Source: Blastopirellula sp. | Lineage (GTDB): Bacteria; Planctomycetota; Planctomycetia; Pirellulales; Pirellulaceae | Direction of reading: 5' to 3' | DNA length: 64,000 nucleotides | Assembly: GCA_002733575.1 (NCBI GenBank) | Contig: NVWB01000010.1 | Coordinates: 1 to 64,000 of the forward strand | Shown: in pieces, positions 19,105 to 27,870 of the stretch | Layout: every line of letters starts with the position of its first letter | How positions within the stretch are numbered: position 1 is the first letter of the stretch | Position numbers and translations under genes: made by a program | Notes under the pieces: generated by a model | Seen by the model: only the letters and a program-made list of their open reading frames with translations | Told to the model about the DNA's origin: nothing | Database searches by the model: none

Positions 19105-19356
19105 TTAAGCCGAGAGCAGTTTGCGATATTCTTCACGTAGTTCCTGCTGTAGCAGTTCGCAGCGTGCTGAATAATAGACCGTTTTCTCGGACTTTTTCTG
19201 TTGGGCAACTGCCAAAGGGAGAATGGCGGCCGCGATATCAGCTGTTCCATTCGCAGGAGAAGCCAAATCACTAAAATTACCGTCAAGGCGATTAGTGACA
19301 GATTTACGAACAAGTTGGAGGTCAATCCAGCCTACTGTTTTGCTCGGAACAGACAT
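19105..19356 (-). CDS. Hypothetical small protein (83 aa)
   Basis: The ATG at 19356 follows a good ribosome site (GGAAGGA, 11 nt upstream). This supports this frame over the overlapping -frame 19047-19325. The product is soluble-looking, with an Ala-rich middle and a basic/acidic C-terminal helix ending EEYRKLLSA. No family is recognised. It lies between the FHA protein upstream (31-nt gap) and the YfhO-like gene downstream, all on the minus strand, so co-transcription is likely. Confidence 0.55.
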   Translation of the reverse strand: MSVPSKTVGWIDLQLVRKSVTNRLDGNFSDLASPANGTADIAAAILPLAVAQQKKSEKTVYYSARCELLQQELREEYRKLLSA

Positions 19357-19387
19357 CGACGAAATAATCCTTCCATGGATTTAAAAA

Positions 19388-19984
19388 TTAGGCACAACGA
19401 CGATTTTGATCTATAAAATGATCGGATGAATCTTTCACCAGATTAGACTTCTTTTGCGGGGAAAGGTTCGGGCTGTTACCCGACTCAACGAAACTACGAA
19501 TATCGGCCAACAAGGCTTCCACCTGCTGGTGACCTCGACTTTTTACTTGATTACGAATCGTTGGCCCTTTGGCTTGCTGTTGCTGGGGATCGATTCGCTT
19601 GGTTCGATCATCGTTGGGCGAGTTCTTCACCCCAATGGAGATCCGAAACTCAAACGGACCGCAGCGGATCCAATCGCCATCGTGTAACAAGGTTTGCTCC
19701 AGCACGACTCCGTTGACCGAAAGATCGGGGCCTCCCGGCATCTTTCGTAAACTGACAGCCGAGTGTTGTACATATATATAGGTGTAACACTCGGGGAATT
19801 GTGGATCGCCCAGCACTAAATCACAGTCAGTGGCGCTCCCGATAACAAACACAGGTGCTTCAAACTTGCGGATATTCTTTTCACTGCGGCCACGACATAT
19901 TTCTAGTTCTACTTCCAGCATCGATGTCGGGAAGTGAAATATAGGTTCATCGGTCTCTTGAAATTGGTCTGAAAAATTAGGCAT
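19388..19984 (-). CDS. FHA-domain protein (second in window)
   Basis: I place the start at the ATG at 19984 (GAGGA 13 nt upstream) rather than at 20101, which gives 198 residues. An FHA-like domain spans about residues 20-110. FVIGSATDCDLVL, QHSAVSLR and VNGVVLEQTLLHDGDWIRCG correspond to the usual GR, SR-H and NG motifs, but the first Arg and the Ser-Arg pair are replaced, so phosphopeptide binding may be weak or altered. The C-terminal part is charged and probably disordered (NDDRTKRIDPQQQ). It is cytoplasmic. Confidence 0.7.
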   Translation of the reverse strand: MPNFSDQFQETDEPIFHFPTSMLEVELEICRGRSEKNIRKFEAPVFVIGSATDCDLVLGDPQFPECYTYIYVQHSAVSLRKMPGGPDLSVNGVVLEQTLLHDGDWIRCGPFEFRISIGVKNSPNDDRTKRIDPQQQQAKGPTIRNQVKSRGHQQVEALLADIRSFVESGNSPNLSPQKKSNLVKDSSDHFIDQNRRCA

Positions 19985-20276
19985 AAAGCAGGACGATTCC
20001 TCAAGGTGAATAGCTAGCAGATAAATCATAAGTGATACGGCTACTGATATTACCAATCGGCTAGCACAGCACATCGAGCCCAAGCTTTCGATAGAATTCA
20101 TCAGGTTCTACGACCCAACAGGAGAAAAGTTCCGATTAGGCAGGATAGCTAATGGCCGATGGCAGCCATCAGAGAACTGCACCGGCTAAGTACAGCCAGA
20201 GGCGGTGAACCGCGACTAGTGAAGACCTGCGTTATTGAAGTAAAACCGACTTGATCTCCCAGCCAATTGCACTTCG

Positions 20277-20299
20277 CACTGGCGGAGCCAGTGGCACCC
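20277..20299. repeat. R2-like hairpin end
   Basis: CACTGGC-GGA-GCCAGTG followed by GCACCC matches the terminal hairpin type of repeat R2 (compare 29646-29669). It lies in the 445-nt gap between two divergent genes; the rest of the gap was not assigned apart from the start of the downstream gene. Confidence 0.5.
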
Positions 20300-20429
20300 G
20301 AAAGGCAAAGAGTTACTTTGCAGTTGTTGAGTGTTGAATTCGTGGCAAGTACAATACAGCTGTTCCTATGTTTTCGATTGCTGTTCATTCGCAATCCGAT
20401 TGCGGTCGTTCTACCCAGAGGTGTTTTAC

Positions 20430-21539
20430 GTGAAGATTCTCGGCAATTGGCAGGCAGTGGTAATTCTTATTGCGAGCACGATTCCGCTATTTCAAACTGA
20501 GCAAGCGGTTGCTGAAGAGCCGATGCTTTCGTTGGCGGCCCTTGAAGCGGGGCTTGCCAGTCATCCGCCTCATTTGGGTGATCAATCGGAACGACAGCCG
20601 TTGGTTGATGCTTTAGATGCTTGGGTCAATCGGCCAGATACGGTCTATTGGGATAACGAGCCAACGAGGGCCAATCGGGAATTCTTTCAGTATTATCTTG
20701 GGCGGATTCAAAAAGTATTGAACGAAGTCCAAGCGGAGAAGGTCGAGTCTGGCGTGATGATTTGGAAGCTTTACTCTTCTGGGTTGATCGTCAAAACTCC
20801 GGAGACGGTTTTTGCGATTGACGTTGTCGAAGGGCCGTTCAAGAAAATTGATCGTAGCCCGGCCGATGATGCGGAGTATTTGTTCAAGTGGACGCCAGCC
20901 ATGCGGGCACAATTTGCAGAAACCGTTGACACGCTATTCATTACCCATCGGCACTACGATCATACCTCGTATGCCCTGGTGAAAGAACTGATTGCCCATG
21001 AGAAGACGGTCGTTGTGCCTGAAGATTTGAAAGAGCGAACCTGGAAACGGCAGCCATTTTACGAACAACTTACGGTGCTTGGGGAAAAACCCGTCTACAC
21101 AATCGGGCAGTTGCAAGTGCGGGTGTTTCATGCAGTGCAAGCGATGCAACGCAATGCGGAGAATAAGTATTATGTGCTTGATACCGACCCTGACCACAAC
21201 GTCTACCTGATTCGCACAAAAGACGGCACCACGTTTTTGCACAATGGCGATAACCGTGGGATTCACTTTATGCCCTGGTTGAAAAGTGCCATTCTACAAG
21301 GTTGGAAGCCTGATGTATGGTTTAAAATTCTCGCCTGGCCCAAAGGCGTGATTCAAGAAATTGCCAGCGTGACCGACCCACTGATCATCCCAGCTCACGA
21401 GTACGAAATGGGGCACAAACCCAAGTACGGCACCAGCAAACTAGGGCATTACTTCCGGGGCGAGTATAAGCGATGGATGGAAGCAGAGCGTTTGGTGGTG
21501 TTGACCTGGGGCGAGAAATTGCGGTTTGAGAAGTTGTAG
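20430..21539 (+). CDS. Secreted MBL-fold hydrolase
   Basis: I start this gene at the GTG at 20430, because AGAGGTG lies six nt upstream and the resulting N-terminus (VKILGNWQAVVILIASTIPL) is a clean signal peptide. That gives 369 residues. The metallo-beta-lactamase motif THRHYDHT (HxHxDH) is present near residue 175, with HNGDNRG and PAHEYEMGH as later metal-ligand regions. It most resembles the UlaG-like branch of MBL-fold hydrolases. The substrate is unknown; export suggests a periplasmic or extracellular role. It is monocistronic. Confidence 0.75.
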   Translation: MKILGNWQAVVILIASTIPLFQTEQAVAEEPMLSLAALEAGLASHPPHLGDQSERQPLVDALDAWVNRPDTVYWDNEPTRANREFFQYYLGRIQKVLNEVQAEKVESGVMIWKLYSSGLIVKTPETVFAIDVVEGPFKKIDRSPADDAEYLFKWTPAMRAQFAETVDTLFITHRHYDHTSYALVKELIAHEKTVVVPEDLKERTWKRQPFYEQLTVLGEKPVYTIGQLQVRVFHAVQAMQRNAENKYYVLDTDPDHNVYLIRTKDGTTFLHNGDNRGIHFMPWLKSAILQGWKPDVWFKILAWPKGVIQEIASVTDPLIIPAHEYEMGHKPKYGTSKLGHYFRGEYKRWMEAERLVVLTWGEKLRFEKL

Positions 21540-21592
21540 ATGATTTGGGCGTTCTAGCTTAACACCTGCATAATAGCTGAAGATAAATCATC

Positions 21593-21844
21593 ATGGACTC
21601 TATGAACAGCAACATAATTGAAGCTCACTCTCACTCTTCAGACCACAGAAGAGAAATTGAGGCAAGTACTATGTGCGGGTGTTTCTATTGCAGGGAAATT
21701 TTCGCTCCAAACATGATCGTGGAGTGGATTTGCGAAGGTACCGCATTTTGCCCTATGTGTGGCATTGATTCTGTAATAGGTGATGCATCAGGATATGAGA
21801 TATCTAAAGAGTTCTTATCAAATATGAATGACCATTGGTTTTAA
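21593..21844 (+). CDS. Small zinc-ribbon cytoplasmic protein
   Basis: 83 residues with two cysteine pairs, MCGCFYC and FCPMCG, forming a zinc ribbon. The following IDSVIGD-ASGYEIS and C-terminal W-F match a small protein family widespread in bacteria (often annotated only as cytoplasmic protein). Its role is unknown. I have seen similar proteins in toxin-immunity neighbourhoods, which is recollection only. The start could be Met1 or Met4. Confidence 0.7.
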   Translation: MDSMNSNIIEAHSHSSDHRREIEASTMCGCFYCREIFAPNMIVEWICEGTAFCPMCGIDSVIGDASGYEISKEFLSNMNDHWF

Positions 21845-21857
21845 AAACTATTAGTCA

Positions 21858-22214
21858 GCCAGGGTGCCATGCTTTTTGCCGTTAGGCATAAGCATGTTTT
21901 TGATTTACCAATAGGGTAAACTTAACCGATGCACTTTGCCCATCGTAAAACTCGAAAAACGTTTGATAAAGAAGGAGGTGCTCAGTTCTTAACCTTCTCT
22001 TGTACTCGGCGAATGCCCTGGTGAACAAAACAGCGGACTTGTTGTGAATGTGTGAGTTAAAAAAACTGGATGCTGAAGTGGATTCTATTGAAAAAAAGAT
22101 CGTCAATCCATTCTAACACAGACGAATCTCGATGATCAGATCGAATCAGAATTATCTTGCTCATCATTGAGAAGCATGCTTATGCCTAAACGGCAAAAAG
22201 CATGGCACCCTGGC
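21858..22214. mobile_element. 357-bp element with 39-bp terminal inverted repeats (R3)
   Basis: The left end (GCCAGGGTGCCATGCTTTTT, running to 21896) and the right end (22175-22214) are inverted copies differing by a single inserted base over about 39 bp. The element separates the zinc-ribbon gene from the site-2 protease. Its interior holds no convincing gene (an open frame at 21882-22106 on the minus strand overlaps the repeat and looks incidental). A shorter relative with the same ends is at 55031-55167. This is a typical MITE architecture; target-site duplications were not clear. Confidence 0.8.
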
Positions 22215-22217
22215 ATC

Positions 22218-23267
22218 TTAAAAATCTAGAATAATCCCATACGGCGGAAAACAAAGCAGCGGGATTGAGAGGGAGGCGTAGCCCAGGTAGCGGCGGAAGG
22301 GGGTGATCTCGACTGTGTCGTCGCTGGTGGGTGGATGGTCGATTCCCATCAGAAAAATCAACACCAGCATCAGCATCCAAATATGGGCACCGCCGAAAAT
22401 GACAAAGAGCATGGCGACCAAAATTATGCCACGAGCAATCCAGTGGGCATTTTTTCCGAAGAGCGTGTAGGTTACATGCCCGCCATCTAATTGACTCATG
22501 GGCAGCATATTGAGGCCGGTGACCAGCAGCCCGACCCAGCCTGCCATGAAGTACGGATTGAGTTGTGCTTGCGAAATGTGCATTCCGAATTCATAGCCAG
22601 GCACTTCCACGCAATACATAATGCAGGCCATGATTAAGGGAACGTCTAATTCGTATTGTCCTGTTTGGTTTTGGGTCAAATCTAGTTTGAAGATACCGAT
22701 AATAATAATCGGCACAGCAACCACCAAACCGGCGATAGGGCCAGCGATGCCGATATCGAATAGTTGTTTGCGGTCGGCCCTGAGTCCGTCCATGCCAATC
22801 ACGGCGCCCATCGTTCCAATCGGCGAGATGAAGGGCAGCGGGATAAAGAAAGGCAAGCTGGCCGGAATTCGATGGCGTAAGGTCATCAGAAAGTGACCCA
22901 TTTCGTGCGCGAACAAAATGCTCAAGATGCAGGCCATGTAGGTGAAGCCATTGTCCCAATTACTGGGCACAAAGAATGCCCGAAAGTAGCTTAGAGATTC
23001 GTTAGACGCTCCAAGCTCTGGCGGTAATCGCCACTGGACGATGCCCATCCAAAATGTAGTGACACAAGTTGCCAGCAGCAAACAGACAGGCAGTACAACT
23101 CGCCGTTTACGGGGCGGAGGCAGACGATCAATGATCTGCGCACCGCTGGCGTACATCGGTTCATACGCATCAACGACGTGTACAAGTTCTGCATCGATCA
23201 CCTGCTCGTCAGGGTTCGATAGCAGTTCTTCGCTGGCATCAGAGTTTATCGGTTGATCATCGTTCAT
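22218..23267 (-). CDS. Site-2 protease family metalloprotease
   Basis: 349 residues, integral membrane. The zinc-binding motif HEMGH (about residue 120) and the second motif NMLPMSQLDGGH (about 257-268, the N-PxxxLDGG class) are both intact, so the enzyme should be active. It has about six transmembrane helices and an N-terminal cytoplasmic extension of about 55 residues. Such enzymes cleave membrane-embedded substrates, including anti-sigma factors. The substrate cannot be inferred, and no sigma/anti-sigma gene is adjacent. Confidence 0.85.
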   Translation of the reverse strand: MNDDQPINSDASEELLSNPDEQVIDAELVHVVDAYEPMYASGAQIIDRLPPPRKRRVVLPVCLLLATCVTTFWMGIVQWRLPPELGASNESLSYFRAFFVPSNWDNGFTYMACILSILFAHEMGHFLMTLRHRIPASLPFFIPLPFISPIGTMGAVIGMDGLRADRKQLFDIGIAGPIAGLVVAVPIIIIGIFKLDLTQNQTGQYELDVPLIMACIMYCVEVPGYEFGMHISQAQLNPYFMAGWVGLLVTGLNMLPMSQLDGGHVTYTLFGKNAHWIARGIILVAMLFVIFGGAHIWMLMLVLIFLMGIDHPPTSDDTVEITPFRRYLGYASLSIPLLCFPPYGIILDF

Positions 23268-23352
23268 AAGATAAGGATAGCATAGAGTGCCATATAGGCG
23301 ATACCGGCAGAGTGTGTAGGAGGTGCGGTTTGAGTCCCTTTCGGGTAAAGCA

Positions 23353-24981
23353 TCAGAGGATTTCGATGCTTTTCACTCCGTTTCCGCCCCCTTGTTGAAC
23401 TGCCAGCATGCAGCGATGGGCGGCTTCGACTAGGGGTTCGGCAGCAAAGTTTTTGGGTGGCATCGCGACAGTTGAGACGCCAGCACTTAGAGTGATTGTC
23501 GATTGCCCTTTGGCAGTCCGCTGTTGCGACCACAGGTGAACCCCTTCAACCAAGCGACGTGAGGCACGTACAGCATGCGTGCGATCATGATCTTCGAGCA
23601 AGAAAGTGAGCTGGCCATCGTTGACTTCCAGGCACTCGCCTTCGGCTTGGGTCATGGCATTGACCACGGCAACTAGCAGTTGCATTACCTTTTCGGTTTC
23701 TTCCAAGCCCTGTTGTAGGATCAAAGTTTCATAGCCATCGACTTGAAGTTTCAACAGGCTGAGCGGCTGGCGTTGATTACGGCTATTGTCAACGGCCACA
23801 TTGATTTTGCCAAGCAGCGCAACATCGGCAGTTACGGTCGACCGTTGTTGGGGCCGGGTTGCCGATGTGGATTTGGACTCTGAATTAATGAGGGATGCCG
23901 TAACAATTTTGGGCTGATAATTTTGCACCAAGCTAGAAAGTTCAGTCGCTTCTTTCCAACTTCGGTGCAAGCCTTGAGTTACTGGATCGTGTGACGCGAG
24001 TTCCAGGGCAACATCTTCCGTCATCGCTGCTAGAGCGGTGTAGGCTTGTAGCATGATTTGGGTGAAGTCGATATTCTCTGGCAAGTCAACCGACATGGCA
24101 TCGGCCAGTTGCGCAACTTTATGCTCAATCTTCTGCGTCAGCGTTTCGATCTCTTCCTGAGATAAAGCACGGTGTTGATTTAAATCAGCGACCAGTTGAG
24201 TGAGGCAACTTGCTTGCTGGTCAACTAAAATCTTTGTGATGATCTCTGCTAGTGAAACCAGTTGTTGTAGTTCGCCTGTTGGGTTATTTTTTTCAACCTG
24301 TGAGTTCGATGCAATGGTCGAATCGTTGATCGCCTGGACAATTGATTCAGGCAATCCCCATTGTTTCAGCAAGCGGCTGGTTAATACGATGTGATCGAAG
24401 CCGAGTGTTTCTAGTTCGAGGTTTAATAGATCAACGGTTTCTGTTCTTGCCTTCTTTATGAACTCCGCATAGGGTGCGCCTAAGTCTTTGAGCAGCACCA
24501 TCATTCCTAAATCTGACAACAGTCCGGCGATGAAGGCTTCGTCTCCGACTTTGATTTCTAGTATCGTGGCCAGTTCGCGTGCAGCCACGGCTTTGGTTAA
24601 TGAACGCTGCCAATAGTATTTCAATGCGTATTCATCGACATCGGCGTACAAGTTCTTCGGTAGACTGAACCCTAGCACCAGCATTTTCAGCGGCTTGATT
24701 CCGAGTAACGCGAGTGCTTGATTTAGGTCAGAAACTTTACCAGACAACCCAAAGACAGGGCTGTTTACTACTTTCAGAATTTTTGTGGTTAAAGCAGGAT
24801 CATGTTCAATGCATTGTTTAATTTGCGTGGCATCGACCGCTGGATTGTTGGTCAGTTCGAGCACTTCCATAGCCACCGCCGGCAGAGAATAGAGTTGCCC
24901 GGCTCTTTCAACAATTTGTTGAACGACGCTAGGCTTCGAGGATGTCTCTGGTTCAGTTACGGTCGACATGGTGGTGCTCAT
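23353..24981 (-). CDS. HDOD-domain regulator with degenerate GGDEF domain
   Basis: 542 residues, cytoplasmic. The N-terminal HDOD domain (about 20-220) shows LPAVAMEVLELTNNP, DPALTTKILKVVNSP and AFIAGLLSDLGMMVL. The C-terminal 160 residues follow the GGDEF fold (LLKLQVDGYETL, LSAGVSTV, AHRCMLAVQQGGGNGV), but the catalytic GGDEF is replaced by a sequence around EVNDGQLTF. It should therefore lack diguanylate cyclase activity and act as a sensor or scaffold. An 8-bp inverted repeat upstream (25007-25031) may be its operator. Confidence 0.8.
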   Translation of the reverse strand: MSTTMSTVTEPETSSKPSVVQQIVERAGQLYSLPAVAMEVLELTNNPAVDATQIKQCIEHDPALTTKILKVVNSPVFGLSGKVSDLNQALALLGIKPLKMLVLGFSLPKNLYADVDEYALKYYWQRSLTKAVAARELATILEIKVGDEAFIAGLLSDLGMMVLLKDLGAPYAEFIKKARTETVDLLNLELETLGFDHIVLTSRLLKQWGLPESIVQAINDSTIASNSQVEKNNPTGELQQLVSLAEIITKILVDQQASCLTQLVADLNQHRALSQEEIETLTQKIEHKVAQLADAMSVDLPENIDFTQIMLQAYTALAAMTEDVALELASHDPVTQGLHRSWKEATELSSLVQNYQPKIVTASLINSESKSTSATRPQQRSTVTADVALLGKINVAVDNSRNQRQPLSLLKLQVDGYETLILQQGLEETEKVMQLLVAVVNAMTQAEGECLEVNDGQLTFLLEDHDRTHAVRASRRLVEGVHLWSQQRTAKGQSTITLSAGVSTVAMPPKNFAAEPLVEAAHRCMLAVQQGGGNGVKSIEIL

Positions 24982-25006
24982 AAAAAATCGATGGGTTGGA
25001 TTGGAC

Positions 25007-25031
25007 AGCGTAATTTAATAAGTATTACGCT
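25007..25031. promoter_or_regulatory. Inverted repeat upstream of HDOD gene
   Basis: AGCGTAAT-N9-ATTACGCT, a perfect 8-bp dyad, lies 26 nt before the HDOD start codon in the 271-nt divergent gap. Its spacing of about 17 nt centre to centre suits a dimeric regulator. Confidence 0.5.
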
Positions 25032-25252
25032 TAGCTAAAAGATAGCTTACGAATTGCTTGGTGGCGGGGCGGTTTTCCTGAACCAACCTGCATAACTGGT
25101 GTAATAGAACCAGCGGGGTGTTCTTGTTTTCTTGCCGTTTTGTCGAGAAATTACGAGAAAGTTGCTTGCATTACCCCCAAGCGTTCGTGGATACTGTTTG
25201 AATACTCTGATTTTCCTTTTCCATCTTTTCTCTCTTCAAGGTTGAATGTCTC

Positions 25253-25672
25253 ATGAAGTGTTTACATTTAGTTCCCATTCTATTCATTGTGGGAATTCTC
25301 TCTGGGTGCGGCGGCAGCGGCAAGGACGAACATCCCGTGCGTGGCCGGGTGCATAACGGAGGTGAAGCATTGACGATCACTTCGGATATTCCTGGAGCAG
25401 CTTACGTTGAAATTAGCTTCTACCCTTTGAGCGACACGGGAACTGCCGATGAAGCCAGAGTGATGCTCGCCACGGCTGAAGCGGATGGCTCGTTCAGTGT
25501 CGAGGGTGAATCTGGGGGTGGTTTGGCTCCTGGCAAATACAAAGTAGAAATTCGTCAGTGGGACCCGTACCCAGATAATGACAAACTTAAAGGGAAATTT
25601 TCCTTGAAGAACTCCAAGATAGAAGTCACCGTGCCTAGTGATTCCTATGACTACGATGTCTCGGCCCTGTAA
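25253..25672 (+). CDS. Lipoprotein (beta-sandwich type)
   Basis: 139 residues with lipobox LSGCG (Cys about 19), preceded by a short signal peptide. The mature domain has the pattern of small planctomycete lipoproteins with a carboxypeptidase-regulatory/transthyretin-like fold: HPVRGRVHNGGEAL, ADGSFSVEGESGGGLAPGKY, EIRQWDPYP. Function is unknown; it probably acts on the periplasmic or cell-surface side. It is transcribed alone. Confidence 0.7.
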   Translation: MKCLHLVPILFIVGILSGCGGSGKDEHPVRGRVHNGGEALTITSDIPGAAYVEISFYPLSDTGTADEARVMLATAEADGSFSVEGESGGGLAPGKYKVEIRQWDPYPDNDKLKGKFSLKNSKIEVTVPSDSYDYDVSAL

Positions 25673-25693
25673 CAGATATCGAAGCTTCGCTAT

Positions 25694-26176
25694 TTAATTT
25701 GCTAACCAAATTGCGGTGATCTCTGCAACCTGTTCGCCTTCGATGGTTTCGTGGGCCAACAGTTCGTCAGAGATTGCCGCTAATGCGGCCCAGTAATCGT
25801 CACGGCTCAGTAGCTGATGTAGCTGGGCAGTGGTTTGCTCTAAGTAGGCCATGCGTTTTGCTTCATTAGAAATCAAATGGGCCGCTTGAGTCCAAGCTTC
25901 TGACCAATCTTCGGCCCATTCTGGAAGCTGGCCGGGATGAAAAGGGTCGCCGCTATAGATCATCTCGGCCACTGGTCCGGCCAAGGCCACCAGAATCATT
26001 TTCTCATACAGTTCACGTTGCGTGAAACGGGATAGCTCCCAACGAACTTTCGTATCTCCGGATCGTTCTGGCAAATCATCATAGTCTGGTTCAATGGTCA
26101 AGGTATCAACCTGCGCACCGACGACCACCGCCATTAAGGCGTGTCCAGATTCATGATATGCGGTGACTTCAGGCAC
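25694..26176 (-). CDS. Stand-alone FtsH-type (M41-like) peptidase domain
   Basis: 160 residues, start GTG at 26176 with a GCAGGTGA ribosome site. The zinc motif HESGH is at residues 8-12, followed by the ALAGPVAEMIYSG region and a helical bundle (SEAWTQAAHLISNEAKRMA, EQTTAQL) as in the M41 domain of FtsH. The AAA+ ATPase and membrane parts of FtsH are absent. It could be a soluble peptidase or a regulator. The two catalytic His and the Glu are present, so activity is possible. Confidence 0.7.
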   Translation of the reverse strand: MPEVTAYHESGHALMAVVVGAQVDTLTIEPDYDDLPERSGDTKVRWELSRFTQRELYEKMILVALAGPVAEMIYSGDPFHPGQLPEWAEDWSEAWTQAAHLISNEAKRMAYLEQTTAQLHQLLSRDDYWAALAAISDELLAHETIEGEQVAEITAIWLAN

Positions 26177-26490
26177 AGTGATTCACCTGCTTTTACCTTG
26201 CTGAATTTTGATGAAACGACAATGGCTGGAATAACAGTTTAACTCATGGGTAATACCGGGATAACCGGCAAGCCTTGCGTAGTAGACAGAACGTGAAATC
26301 TTCAAAGAACCATGCGGATAGGGTCAGGCAAGCTGTACGGCCTCCGTAAATTGATTGGAGAACACGAGCGAGATTTACCGCTTCTCATTGATTTCAATGG
26401 TGATTGTATCTTTATGATAGCCGAGACTTGTAATTAGACCGAGAGGGCGAATCGGTTCCCGGCTTGGAATTTTTTTGGCAGGACAGAACG

Positions 26491-26805
26491 ATGCAAAGAT
26501 CTCTGAAAATTTATCAAGAACCTACTGAAAATAAATCAGACACAAACCCTCCTGTGGAATCGGCCCCTTCTTTGACGCCTGTGAAGCAGAAAATGCCAAT
26601 CGACAACAGCGAGCAAATTCAAGTTCCACTCGATAAACTATTGCACTTAGCAACGAATTCTAGCGAACAGGCAGAGTTGATCGCAGAACAAGAGGTCACC
26701 GTTTCCAGTGACCTCTACCGTGCATTGCTAGCACACAACAACTTGTTCGATCCACGATCCTTACCAGAGCCGCACCAAAGCAGCCCAACCACATTGCGTG
26801 GTTAA
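26491..26805 (+). CDS. Hypothetical protein (104 aa)
   Basis: The ATG at 26491 has AGGA seven nt upstream and is preferred over a TTG at 26464. The product is short, polar and probably disordered in its first half (EPTENKSDTNPPVESAP), with an amphipathic second half. No family is recognised. The 314-nt gap before it (26177-26490) holds no clear feature. Confidence 0.45.
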   Translation: MQRSLKIYQEPTENKSDTNPPVESAPSLTPVKQKMPIDNSEQIQVPLDKLLHLATNSSEQAELIAEQEVTVSSDLYRALLAHNNLFDPRSLPEPHQSSPTTLRG

Positions 26806-26823
26806 TCTGCCCATCGGCTCAGT

Positions 26824-27834
26824 TTATAGTTTCTCTTTATTGGCTTTCTGTGTCGCTTTCTTCATGACTTCAGCAATCGAAACTGGTGCACCGCCTTGGC
26901 GTTTGCTTTCGTCAGCGGCCGACATGAACGCGTAGATTTCAAGCGTCTCGGCTTTTGAGACTGGTACTTCTCCGGTGCGGAAGAACTTGATGATCTCTAC
27001 CAACAGCGGTGCGTAGCCAGCGTGAGTGCCGATCTCTGCGATGGACTTGCTGCCATACACGGTGCCGCCATAACCACGTTTGCCAGTTCTTGAACCACGA
27101 AACGTGCCGATGCGGCCATCTTCCCAGGTGCCGAGCACAAAGTCGGTATCTTCGGTGGAAGCACGCGAAACGGTTTTGCAGCCGGTCCCCATCACGGTGA
27201 ACAATGTTTCGACGCCATGAATACCGTACCAGTATAAATCTGGATGCGTTGTTTCTAATGAACATGGGCTGTAAGCATCGGCCCCAATCACATCGCCAGC
27301 ACTACCATTACGAATGGCTTGAGCTCCTGGTGTGTAGCGTAACGAGGAGGATGAAAATAACGGAGTGTTATATTTTTCGGAAGCAGCAAAGATCGCAATG
27401 GCATCTGATAAACTGGCGGCAATCGGCTTGTCTATAAAGCAAGGTTTGCCTGCTTTTAATACCGGAATCACTTGTTCCAAATGAGGGCGACCATCGTTGG
27501 TTTCCAGTAATACGGCATCGACTTTTTTTAGAAGTTCATCAATGGAGTCAACAATTTCGATGCCCATATCTCGAAATTGCTGTGTGTATTTGGGAATGCG
27601 GCTAGAGCTTGATTCAATATCAGGGCTACCATGCGGATAAGCGGCCACGACTTTGCAGCCGCTCAAGTTATCAGGGGCATTGGGATCATTCAGCACTTTG
27701 GCAAACGCTGGGGCATGTGAGGTGTCTAAGCCAATGATTCCGATGCGAATGAGTTTCGTATCTTCTGCCACGGCTGCGATGGGAATCATGCTCATAAGGG
27801 CAAGGCTTAAAAAAGTGAGTTGATAGCGTAACAT
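26824..27834 (-). CDS. Secreted Gfo/Idh/MocA-type oxidoreductase
   Basis: 336 residues with a signal peptide (to about 23). The NAD(P)-binding Rossmann motif IGIIGLDTSHA and the DKP version of the family's EKP motif (GKPCFIDKP) are present. The C-terminal domain carries GYGGTVYGSKS. Such dehydrogenases act on sugars and related polyols. An exported copy is common in planctomycetes. It lies 36 nt downstream of the ceramidase-like gene, so the two probably form an operon for processing an external glycan or lipid. Confidence 0.75.
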   Translation of the reverse strand: MLRYQLTFLSLALMSMIPIAAVAEDTKLIRIGIIGLDTSHAPAFAKVLNDPNAPDNLSGCKVVAAYPHGSPDIESSSSRIPKYTQQFRDMGIEIVDSIDELLKKVDAVLLETNDGRPHLEQVIPVLKAGKPCFIDKPIAASLSDAIAIFAASEKYNTPLFSSSSLRYTPGAQAIRNGSAGDVIGADAYSPCSLETTHPDLYWYGIHGVETLFTVMGTGCKTVSRASTEDTDFVLGTWEDGRIGTFRGSRTGKRGYGGTVYGSKSIAEIGTHAGYAPLLVEIIKFFRTGEVPVSKAETLEIYAFMSAADESKRQGGAPVSIAEVMKKATQKANKEKL

Positions 27835-27870
27835 GCGAGTCTTTCCTTGAGATGAAATCGAGGGGGTATT

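Noticed and set aside
19047-19325. Alternative 92-codon frame with a membrane segment
   Set aside because: It overlaps the 83-codon gene, which has the better ribosome site and a natural end.
21882-22106. 74-codon frame inside the R3 element
   Set aside because: It overlaps the terminal repeat and has no transposase-like motif.
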